64,000 bases of DNA from Candidula unifasciata. Lineage: Eukaryota > Mollusca > Gastropoda > Stylommatophora > Geomitridae. This document shows, in pieces, positions 33,726 through 44,093 of the stretch. Each line of letters begins with the position of its first letter. Position 1 is the stretch's first letter. Under the pieces are notes generated by a model that saw nothing but the letters and a program-made list of their open reading frames with translations, had not been told where the DNA came from and made no database searches. A program made the position numbers and the translations under genes. The stretch covers positions 516,919-580,918 of the forward strand of contig CAJHNH020005011.1 in the NCBI GenBank assembly GCA_905116865.2, read 5' to 3'.

Positions 33726-34130
33726 TTTTCTATGTATATCCATTCAGTCCTTAAGAAAGAGAATAGGGGCTTTTGAGCGGAAATGCTGTAGAAAGATTCT
33801 CAGAATATTTAGGACGAAAAGGAGGAGAAATACTGACATCTTGAAAAATCTGAACATCAAGGAAGATTGGCTAATAAACAGCATCCTGTCTCAGACGCTG
33901 AAATATTTTGGTCATATCAAGCGCCACGACGGATTGGAATAATGTGTAAAGCAGAAGGCATGTAACCAGGAAGGAGGGGCAGGGGCCGACCGACACGAAG
34001 ATGGGCACAGGATATAAGTGACTCCTTGAGTGTGAAAGTACATGAGGCGGGAGAGCTGGCGAGAGACCGAGTTTCTTTCAGGCAGTACGTGATGAGAGCG
34101 ACGTTGTACAAAGGACCTGCTACATGATGA
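33726..34130 (+). mobile_element. LINE 3' fragment, same RTE-like lineage as 11.5-14.3 kb
   Basis: Reads AFERKCCRKILRIFRTKRRR, NLNIKEDWLINSI and LKYFGHIKRHDGLE, then after breaks the family C-terminus ELARDRVSFRQYVMRATLY with a TGATGATGA tail. It matches AFEYKCYRQVLR and LKYFGHLKRHGSLE of the large LINE. It is 5' truncated by target-primed insertion, as is usual. Confidence 0.82.
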
Positions 34131-34147
34131 TGATTTCCATACACGAG

Positions 34148-34332
34148 AGTCGCTGTGGCCTAGCGGCTAGACGCTGATGTGCAGATCGGAAGGTCGTGGG
34201 TTCGCTCCCTGGCGGCGCCGGACTTTTTTTTCGAAAATGACCTTGATTCCCAGGTCGACCCAGTCTTGAGTGGGTACCGGGTGCAGTCCTGGGTAGTAAA
34301 GGCGTGGAAAAGGGATATTTCTTTTTTTTTTT
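34148..34332 (+). mobile_element. tRNA-derived SINE
   Basis: A box TGGCCTAGCGG (34156-34166) matches the pol III consensus. B box GGTTCGCTCCC (34199-34209) differs from consensus at one position. The spacing of 33 bp is tRNA-like. A non-tRNA body of about 110 bp follows (CCCAGGTCGACCCAG, GAGTGGGTACCGGG) and ends in a T-rich tail at 34320-34332. The acceptor stem does not pair as a tRNA should and the body continues, so this is a SINE and not a tRNA gene. Confidence 0.82.
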
Positions 34333-34445
34333 TAACTTTATCTATACACTATCATTTCCATCCACACAAAAAAATTTCAATTCATTTAGTATTATTTCTA
34401 TGCAGCCAGTATCATTTCTATCCAGGCAGTATCATCTGTTGTTGG
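34333..34445. repeat. Continuation of the degenerate ATCATTTCTATCC repeat
   Basis: TATCATTTCCATCC, TATTATTTCTATGC and AGTATCATTTCTATCC units resume right after the SINE tail. Confidence 0.75.
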
Positions 34446-34484
34446 GTGTTTACAAATAAAGAATAAAGCACAAATGAGCATGTC

Positions 34485-35325
34485 CGACCAGTGTGTTGTT
34501 GATTGTGTCCTGTGTGTCGTTGATTGTGTAACGTGTGTCGTTGATTGTGTCACGTTGATTGTGTCACGAGTGTCGTTGATTGTGTCACGAGTGTCGTTGA
34601 TTGTGTCACGAGTGTCGTTGATTGTGTCACGAGTGTCGTTGATTGTGTCACGAGTGTCGTTGATTGTGTCACGAATGTCGTTGATTGTGTCACGTGTGTC
34701 GTTGATTGTGTCACGAGTGTCGTTGATTTTGTCACGAGTGTCGTTGATTGTGTAACGTGTGTCGTTGATTGTGTAACGTGTGTCGTTGATTGTGTCACGA
34801 GTGTCGTTGATTGTGTAACGTGTGTCGTTGATTGTGTCACGAGTGTCGTTGATTGTGTAACGTGTGTCGTTGATTGTGTCACGAGTGTCGTTGATTGTGT
34901 AACGAGTGTCGTTGATTGTGTCACGAGTGTCGTTGATTGTGTAACGAGTGTCGTTGATTGTGTCACGAGTGTCGTTGATTGTGTCACGAGTGTCGTTGAT
35001 TGTGTCACGAGTGTCGTTGATTGTGTAACGTGTGTCGTTGATTGTGTAACGTGTGTCGTTGATTGTGTCACGAATGTCGTTGATTGTGTCACGAGTGTCG
35101 TTGATTGTGTCACGAGTGTCGTTGATTGTGTAACGTGTGTCGTTGATTGTGTCACGTTGATTGTGTCACGAGTGTCGTTGATTGTGTCACGAGTGTCGTT
35201 GATTGTGTAACGTGTGTCGTTGATTGTGTAACGTGTGTCGTTGATTGTGTCACGAATGTCGTTGATTGTGTCACGAGTGTCGTTGATTGTGTAACGTGTG
35301 TCGTTGATAGTGTCACTAGAGAGTT
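34485..35325. repeat. 21-bp minisatellite, about 40 copies
   Basis: Unit GTGTCGTTGATTGTGTCACG plus A/T. Two variants (GTCACGAGT and GTAACGTGT) form mixed patterns. A shortened unit (GTCACGTTGATTGTGTC) occurs near 34553 and again near 35155, about 602 bp apart, suggesting block duplication. Confidence 0.97.
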
Positions 35326-35921
35326 TCGTCTTATTGTCCGATGATCCTATCAATAGAGAGTTTCGACTCATTGTCCGACCAGTGTGTCGTTGATTGTGTC
35401 ACGTGTGTCGTTGATCGTGTCACTGGAAAGATTGGTCTTATTGACCCACCAGTGTGTCGTTGATTGTGTCACGTTGATTGTGTCACGTGTGTCACTGATT
35501 GTGTCACTTGTGTCGTTGATCGTGTCACTTGAAAGTTTCGTCTCATTGTCCGACCAGTGTATCGTTGATTGCGTCACGCGTGACGTTGATTGTGTCACGT
35601 GTGACGTTGATTGTGTCACGTGTGGCGTTGATTGTGTAAAGTGTGTCGTTTATTGTGTCACGTGTGTCGTTTACCGTGTCACTAGAGAGTTTCGTCTCAT
35701 TGTCCGATCAGTGTGTCGTTGATTGTGTCACATGTGACGTTGATTGTGTCACGTTTTTCGTTGATTGTTTCACTGGAAAGATTGGTCTCATTGTCCGACC
35801 AGTGTGTCGTAGATTGCATCACGTTTGACGTTGATTGTGTCACGTGTGACGTTGATTGTGTCACGAGTGTCGTTGATTGTGTAACGTACGTCGATGATTG
35901 TGTCACATGTGTCGTTTACCG
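35326..35921. repeat. Composite repeat derived from the 21-bp array
   Basis: Blocks of 21-bp-type units are separated by a recurring spacer GAGAGTTTCGTCTCATTGTC or GAAAGATTGGTCTCATTGTC plus CGACCAGTGTGTCG. The spacer appears about five times, at irregular distances. It looks like a second-level repeat unit that includes part of the 21-bp array. Confidence 0.85.
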
Positions 35922-38028
35922 TACGTACGTACATACATACATACATTCATACATACATACATACATACATACATACATACATACATACATACATACATAC
36001 ATACATACATACATACATACATACATACATACATACATACATACATACATACATACATACATACATACATACATACATACATACATACATACATACATAC
36101 ATACATACATACATACATACATACATACATACATACATACATACATACATACATACATACATACATACATACATACATACATACATACATACATACATAC
36201 ATACATACATACATACATACATACATACATACATACATACATACATACATACATACATACATACATACATACATACATACATACATACATACATACATAC
36301 ATACATACATACATACATACATACATACATACATACATACATACATACATACATACATACATACATACATACATACATACATACATACATACATACATAC
36401 ACATACATACATACATACATACATACATACATACATACATACATACATACATACATACATACATACATACACATACATACATACATACATACATACATAC
36501 ATACATACATACATACATACATACATACATACATACATACATACATACATACATACATACATACATACATACATACATACATACATACATACATACATAC
36601 ATACATACATACATACATACATACATACATACATACATACATACATACATACATACATACATACATACATACATACATACATACATACATACATACATAC
36701 ATACATACATACATACATACATACATACATACATACATACATACATACATACATACATACATACATACATACATACATACATACATACATACATACATAC
36801 ATACATACATACATACATACATACATACATACATACATACATACATACATACATACATACATACATACATACATACATACATACATACATACATACATAC
36901 ATACATACATACATACATACATACATACATACATACATACATACATACATACATACATACATACATACATACATACATACATACATACATACATACATAC
37001 ATACATACATACATACATACATACATACATACATACATACATACATACATACATACATACATACATACATACATACATACATACATACATACATACATAC
37101 ATACATACATACATACATACATACATACATACATACATACATACATACATACATACATACATACATACATACATACATACATACATACATACATACATAC
37201 ATACATACATACATACATACATACATACATACATACATACATACATACATACATACATACATACATACATACATACATACATACATACATACATACATAC
37301 ATACATACATACATACATACATACATACATACATACATACATACATACATACATACATACATACATACATACATACATACATACATACATACATACATAC
37401 ATACATACATACATACATACATACATACATACATACATACATACATACATACATACATACATACATACATACATACATACATACATACATACATACATAC
37501 ATACATACATACATACATACATACATACATACATACATACATACATACATACATACATACATACATACATACATACATACATACATACATACATACATAC
37601 ATACATACATACATACATACATACATACATACATACATACATACATACATACATACATACATACATACATACATACATACATACATACATACATACATAC
37701 ATACATACATACATACATACATACATACATACATACATACATACATACATACATACATACATACATACATACATACATACATACATACATACATACATAC
37801 ATACATACATACATACATACATACATACATACATACATACATACATACATACATACATACATACATACATACATACATACATACATACATACATACATAC
37901 ATACATACATACATACATACATACATACATACATACATACATACATACATACATACATACATACATACATACATACATACATACATACATACATACATAC
38001 ATACATACATACATACATACATACATAC
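35922..38028. repeat. (ACAT)n tetranucleotide microsatellite, about 2.1 kb
   Basis: Over 520 tandem copies. Interruptions are confined to the left third: ACGTACGTAC at the left end, ATTCAT near 35946, and extra CA units at about 36400 and 36471. From about 36480 to 38025 I see no deviation in the text. Long HTYI and CMYV frames on both strands are artefacts. Such length may also reflect assembly or polishing effects. Confidence 0.97.
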
Positions 38029-38245
38029 AGAGATAGAAAGAGACCGAACGAACGAACAATCTTTTTTTTTTCAAAGGTTTACAAATTGTGCACGCAGAGA
38101 TAGATAGAGAGAGAGAACGAACGAATGAACTTTTTTTTTCAAAGGGTCACAAATTGGGCACACTGTGTGCCCGTCTTACATTCGGCCCTTCCAAACACCC
38201 GTCTTTCACTGCAGATGTATTTTTCAATAATCATGTTATTTTCAC
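38029..38245 (-). mobile_element. Dispersed repeat family 2, copy 3, with a duplicated terminus
   Basis: Two (GAAC)n ends occur in tandem: one at 38045-38096 (GAACGAACAATC, T run, CAAAGGTTTACAAATTGTGC) and a second at about 38115-38245 with the full body (CACAAATTGGGCAC, GTCTTACATTCGGCCCTTCC). The first is a truncated copy of the second. The outer side joins the (ACAT)n tract through GATAGAAAGAG. Confidence 0.83.
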
Positions 38246-38730
38246 ATTTATAATATACATATTATGAATATCGAAAAAAAAAAAAAAAAGAAAAAGCACA
38301 AAAGCTTGGGTGGTAAAATGCATAGAGAGAGAGAGAGAGGGGGGGGGGAGAGGGGGAAAAGCACTAAGCCCTCTTACACATTCGACAGGCACCTACCCTT
38401 ATCTTGGGCTCCTCAACACATTTTGGATGCTCTCTAGAGCGGGGTGGCGGGCCTGAAGTTAGCTGAACGCCCTGGATGCTCTCTAGAGCGGGGTGGCGGG
38501 CCTGAAGTTAGCTGAACGCCCTGGTTGCGGCTGTGACTGATACCGGCATGTGTATCTCTTCGCTGGTTGTATCTACTGGCTTATCAATGAGGCGGGTCGC
38601 TGAGGTAGATATTGAGGGAAGAATTGGAGCACTTATTGGGTGTGTCCTTACTGCCTCGAGATAACCCTCATAATTCACTTCTTAAATGACAGGAAACAAA
38701 GATTAGCTTTGCATTCGCCTTGAATCTCCA
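38246..38730. other. Single-copy DNA with a 49-bp tandem duplication
   Basis: A-run near 38273-38290 and GA/G-rich stretch at 38322-38350. At 38425-38522 a 49-bp unit (GGATGCTCTCTAGAGCGGGG...) is present twice, identical in the text. No gene recognised. Confidence 0.7.
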
Positions 38731-39095
38731 CCAGTGTCGGTCCCAAGCTCGGATAAAAATGGAGGAGGGCTTAAGCACGAGGCTAGCTAGCTCACCACAG
38801 AATTTCATTTTCTATAGCTACAGAGATTCGCAGATTAGGACGCCAACGGGTCAAAAGAATACCCTATCAGTCAGTGATCGGTGCAAAGAGTGCATCATTG
38901 AAAGTTGCTGATACACGCCGAAAATCTGTAAATCGACTCGCGCATTGCTTTGTTCTAAAAAAAAGCACAAAAATTGGTTTTTCAAACATCAAAGCCATGG
39001 CAGAAACAACTAAGTTGGCGCAGGCTGCAAAAGAAATGAAACCATACCATCTAGATTTAGTAGGTCAGATAAGAGGATGGTCAGTGGATTAATTG
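38731..39095 (+). mobile_element. LINE 5' fragment with endonuclease start, decayed
   Basis: CCCAAGCTCGGATAAAAATG followed by GAGGAGGGCTTAAGC resembles the leader found before the endonuclease of RTE-like elements. The frame at 38999-39092 gives ETTKLAQAAKEMKPYHLDLV, matching the family's ETGKLxQVxxEMxxYxLDLL segment. The usual GISEMRW is reduced to QIRGWS. Only the first 60 or so residues are represented. Confidence 0.6.
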
Positions 39096-39370
39096 GGGAA
39101 CGCTTGGAAGCCGTAGATATAATAGGAGCTCCCTGGGAGCAGGCTAGTAACCCCTTTATAAACGATTGCCCGGAACCCAAGGGCTAGACAGAGGATAGAC
39201 ACAGATAGACAAGGGACAAGACACAGGCAGAGGTCGACTGAGGCAAAAGAAAGAGACGGGCAGAGAAAAGACATGGACAGACGAGGGACAGGCTAGGGAC
39301 GGAGTGAGGAGGACAAGAGACAAGCACTGGCCAGTTAAGCAGGGAAGGGAGCATAGATAAGTAGATAGAC
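39096..39370. repeat. Purine-rich AGACAGA/GACAAG low-complexity stretch
   Basis: 39185-39370 consists of irregular AGACAAGG, ACAGAGG and GATAGAC words. The stretch before it is unique. Confidence 0.7.
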
Positions 39371-40585
39371 AACATTAGATAACAAACCTTTTAGCCCAAC
39401 CTGCACTACGAGCCCGGTGGCAGTTAGAGACAATAGAACCAGTTAACAAAGTAACTTTAAAAGAAGAACACAACGAGATTCTACGAGTACTTAGCCACAG
39501 AGATAATTCAGCGTTATTCAGAATGTCATTTGATGTTATATGTGACAATGTTGCACCATCATAATAAAGAAAGTATAGACAAGAATAAATGTTTCCAGAC
39601 ACTTTATTACTCAAGTAGAGTCACGTGAGAAGCATGCAGCGAGCAAGACATCATCATCATCATCACTAACGACACGACCATCTTTCTCCTCGTCTATAAA
39701 CATCACCAGTCATCCTTGTGACAAATATAAACGAACCTGGGACAATAAAAGAGACAGTTGTGTCACATTGACTTCCAATCCTCATGTCATAATTGACAGG
39801 CCTACGTCTCAGGTGACATCTCTGTTCAGGTCTATTCTAGTCTACTTCGATGTGTCTATATGTCTGTTTAATTATTTGTCTGTCTACCTTTCTGTCAACG
39901 CAACTATTTACATTTTCTGTCTAATTGATATTATTCCACAGGCAATTCTGTGTCCACGTACATATCAGTCTGCCAATTCTAAACGTGTGTCTTTTTTTAA
40001 CCTGTATCTGTTGAAGTTTTACAAAGCTGTATGCACGTCTCGCTTACCTATTGGGTTTCTGTCTAACTTTTTGTCTTCTGACGTCTTGTCTGACTGAAGG
40101 TCTGCCCTCTGGCTACTATATTCCTGTCGTATGGCGGTTTCGTCACGTACCTTCGCTTCAGGATTATTTTCCCCAAATCTCCAGATATTCGGAGATAGGG
40201 ATATCCTGAATGTTGGCTCTCGTTTGTCTAGAGGCCAAGTCCTCGGTAAAAACGTACATTCAGCCTATCTCAGGAATGAGGCGACTCGAGCTCGCACTCC
40301 TCAGGGTTAATACAAACTCTTGGGTACAACTCGGCCAGACATCCTCATTACTAATTTTGCCCCCAGACTGGTGAACAATGTTAACACAATCGAATATATA
40401 AACACCAGTTGATTAGACAAATCATTATTGTAGTCTCAACGACAACAAGCAACTAGATCAACTCAACTTCGGTCAAGAACAAGAAGACTTCCGAAGTGTA
40501 AGTGGGTGTTATAACATTAGGAGACAACTTATTCAACGGGAACAGAACAAAAGTTGAACTTGACGTTGAAGAACTAGAAATGACA
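39371..40585. other. Single-copy DNA, no gene recognised
   Basis: Contains (CAT)n at about 39650-39665 and otherwise unremarkable sequence. The + frame 39768-40097 (109 codons, CLFNYLSVYLSVN) is hydrophobic but has no recognised domain, no Kozak-like context and low-complexity composition; I do not call it. Confidence 0.55.
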
Positions 40586-40980
40586 GACAGGTCTCCATCA
40601 GGCGCCACTAACAGATCAATTCTCTTTCTAGCACGGAGATAGAAGCGAGATAGCTCGAGCAACAGAGAGGTCTCCATCAGGCGCCACTAACAGATCCATT
40701 CTCTTTCTAGCAAAGGGGAGAGAAGCGAGATAGCTCGAGCAACAAACAGGTCTCCATCAGGCGCCACTAACAGATCCATTCTCTTTCTAGCACAGGGGAG
40801 AGAAGCGAGATAGCTCGAGCAACAGACAGGTCTTCATCAGGCGCCACCAACAGATCCATTCTCTTTCTAGCACAGGGGAGAGAAGCGAGATAGCTCGAGC
40901 AACAGACAGGTCTCCATCAGGCGCCACTAACAGATCCATTCTTATCCTAGCACAGGGGAGAGAAGCGAGATAGCTCAAAG
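40586..40980 (-). repeat. 80-bp repeat, about 5 copies, containing a PBS-like motif
   Basis: Unit AGGTCTCCATCAGGCGCCAC followed by TAACAGATCCATTCTCTTTC and a tail with GAAGCGAGATAGCTCGAGC. On the - strand each unit reads TCTGTTAGTGGCGCCTGATG, which looks like a retroelement LTR end followed by a TGGCGCC-type tRNA primer-binding site. No retroelement protein is seen on either side. Confidence 0.85.
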
Positions 40981-42143
40981 TTCGAGAGCGGAGGTCGTCA
41001 CTATTCCTAGCAGATAACTGGACTTAAGCTTATAGACGTCCTCAAGCGATCAGCAACACAGGAGCGTAGATCTCTCTACTTTCTTGACTGTCACGTGAAG
41101 TAATAATTCTCGTCGCTCGTGACAAAGGGAAGGATCGATTCGTCTCTCAATGACGTTCACAGGTGTCGACTTCAACGTGCAGACAACATACAAGTAGACA
41201 ATCACTGCTCGACTTCTTCTGCGAAGTAACTCGGGCGTTGTGAACAATATAACACAGTTTTACCTGGTGTTCAGGTATACGACACATAAACTGGCGACAT
41301 AACGATGTTGACTGACTACACAGGATGGCAGATTCTCCGGCATCCTGCAATTAACAAGGCAATATCTAAGAACACACCTCACTCAAAACCCCTTGCCAAT
41401 CACACACCTCTCACGCTCCATGTGTGCTCAGAGGTAACTGTGAGGCTAGTCATTAGAGTTGACTTTTCCTTCAAGAGCCTTTACGATTCCTTAGAGTAGG
41501 TGTAATAGCCAGTCAGACGTTTCTGTTGACTCCAACAGTCTCTGAATCCTGTTTCGTAGCGAAAGCCGGTCATATCTCCAGCCATCCCCATCCCTAAATA
41601 TATATTTACATTTTAAAAGTTAGAAAGATAAAGTAGATACAATAGATAATAAAAAGAGAATATGAGTATATACGCCAAAGACTTTTCCAAACGCTGAGTT
41701 TGTTTTGGTATTTTTCTGCTCCTAGCAACGGCGGATGTGACGTCATGTTTTCTTGAAAAAGCTTTGCGCCTCGCCAAACCGACACTCGACTTATCAGGTT
41801 ACGAGTCTAATTAGAGGATTATATCAGATCATATAAGTTCCTCGAGACTTCAGTTACACTCTAGACAAGTGGATTTATTGATCCGAATAGGTTTAGGACG
41901 CAGGCTAAAAGAATTTACAAAGAAATTTCCTCGGAAAGTTCATTCACTCCAGGTTTCTGCCGCCTTACGTCAAAGGCGATCGTAGACAGAGAGATTCGGC
42001 GTTATCGTCCTTCTTACCTTTTCTGGCAAACACATACAGGCACTGAGCACAAATATATATATATATTTATTTCCCTTTAGAGAAAACTCAGCCATGCAGA
42101 CGAATATTGTCTAAGAAATATTCTTTATTGACGATCAAATGGC
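40981..42143. other. Single-copy DNA, no gene recognised
   Basis: No tandem structure or coding similarity. If the 80-bp repeat derives from an LTR retroelement on the - strand, its LTR would be expected in this interval. I could not find matching LTR ends. Confidence 0.5.
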
Positions 42144-42566
42144 TGCAGTGCCAAAACACAACTGTTCACTTGAACGGACTGAGTAGTAGTGACGTACACA
42201 ACACAACTGTTCACTTGAACGGACTGAGTAGTAGTGACGTACACAACACAACTGTTCACTTGAACGGACTGAGTAGTAGTGACGTACACAACACAACTGT
42301 TCACTTGAACGGACCGAGTAGTAGTGACGTAGACAACACAACTGTTCACTTGAACGGACTGAGTAGTAGTGACGTAGACAACACAACTGTTCACTTGAAC
42401 GGACTGAGTAGTAGTGACGTACACAACACAACTGTTCACTTGAACGGACCGAGTAGTAGTGACGTAGACAACACAACTGTTCACTTGAACGGACCGAGTA
42501 GTAGTGACGTACACAACACAACTGTTCACTTGAACGGACCGAGTAGTAGTGACGTACACAACACTA
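42144..42566. repeat. 45-bp minisatellite, 9 copies
   Basis: Unit CAACTGTTCACTTGAACGGA followed by CTGAGTAGTAGTGACGTACACAACA. Differences are only CTGAG/CCGAG and GTACAC/GTAGAC. Each unit holds a TGACGTA core similar to a CRE half-site. The 15-residue frame on + is a by-product of the period. Confidence 0.95.
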
Positions 42567-42724
42567 GTCCCTAACTAAAGCCGTTGGACAATGATATGGC
42601 TCAAGCTTGCAGTGAAGCGGTCAAACTATTCAGTTTGAACAGGCGCAGAACACGTGTTGTATTATACATATATACGTGACAGTTCCTCTCTATCTACCAA
42701 CTTGTCTGACCACTTGATTTCCAG

Positions 42725-42885
42725 TGTCTGTGCGTCTACACATCTGTGTGCCACTCTACATATCTGTGTGTCAGTCCACATATCTGTGTGCCAGTCTACA
42801 TATCTGTGTGCCAGTCTACACATCTGTGTGCCAGTCTACATATCTGTGTGCCAGTCTACATATCTGTGTGCCACTCTACATATAA
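42725..42885. repeat. 20-bp minisatellite, about 7-8 copies
   Basis: Unit CCAGTCTACATATCTGTGTG with the variants CCACTCTACA and CAGTCCACA. It is followed at once by the 14-bp array. Confidence 0.92.
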
Positions 42886-43860
42886 ATGTCAACACACAAA
42901 TGTCCACACACAAATGTCCACACATAAATGTCCACACACAAATGTCAACACATAAATGCCCACACATAAATGCCCACACATAAATGACCACACACAAATG
43001 TCCACACACAAATGTCCACACACAAATGTCCACACACAAATGTCCACACATAAATGTCCACACACAAATGTCCACACATAAATGTCCACACATAAATGTC
43101 CACACACAAATGTCCACACACAAATGTCCACACACAAATGTCCACACACAAATGTCCACAAACAAATGTCCACACATAAATGTCTGCACACAAATGTGAA
43201 CACACAAATGTCCACACACAAATGTCCACACACAAATGTCCACACACAAATGTCCACACACAAATGTCCACACACAAATGTCCACACATAAATGTCTGCA
43301 CACAAATGCCCACACACAAATGTCCATACATAAATGCCCACACATAAATGTCCACACATAAATGTCTGCACACAAATGCCCACACACAAATGTCCACACA
43401 TAAATGCCCACACATAAATGTCCACACACAAATGTCCAAACACAAATGTCCACACACAAATGTCCACACACAAATGTCAACACATAAATATCCGCACACA
43501 AATGTCCACACACAAATGTCCACACACAAATGTCCACACACAAATGTCCACACAAAAATGTCTACACGTAAATGCCAAGAAACAAATTCACAAACGAAAA
43601 TGTCCGTATAAATATGTCTACACATAAATGCCCATTCACACCTGACTGCACACAAATGTCTATATATAAGTGCCCACACACAAATGTCTATTTATAAGTG
43701 CCCACACACAAATGTCTATATATAAGTGCCCACACACAAATGTCTATATATAAGTGCCCACACACAGATGTCTATATATAAGTGCCCACACACAAATGTC
43801 TATATATAAGTGCCCACACACAAATGTCTATATATACTTGCATACATAGAAATGTCTATA
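42886..43860. repeat. 14-bp minisatellite passing into a 28-bp array
   Basis: 42886-43610 is made of AAATGTCCACACAC units, about 52 copies, with TAAATGTCC and TAAATGCCC variants. From about 43640 the period doubles to 28 bp (CAAATGTCTATATATAAGTG then CCCACACA). The flanking 43861-44093 keeps a few 14-bp-type words and is otherwise unique. Confidence 0.95.
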
Positions 43861-44093
43861 TATAATGGCCCACACACAAATGCGCACACACAAATGCACA
43901 CACACAAATGCTACACACACAAATGCAGACAAACAAATGTCCCCAGACACAAATGTCCACACACAAATGTATATATAAATATCTAGCCTGATCACACAGA
44001 CCTAGATACAATTGCCCTGCAAGAACATTCCCTAACTCTAGAAACACTCGCCCAGAAAACCCCAACTAGCTTAGAGCCTTCAAACAGTAACGT

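Noticed and set aside
34148..34220. A functional tRNA gene
   Set aside because: A and B boxes fit, but the acceptor stem does not pair, the anticodon loop is irregular and a non-tRNA body with a tail follows; a SINE explains it better.
35713..38107. Very long open frames (up to 796 codons) of HTYI or CMYV repeats
   Set aside because: They are translations of a tetranucleotide microsatellite, open on both strands in several frames, with no gene structure around them.
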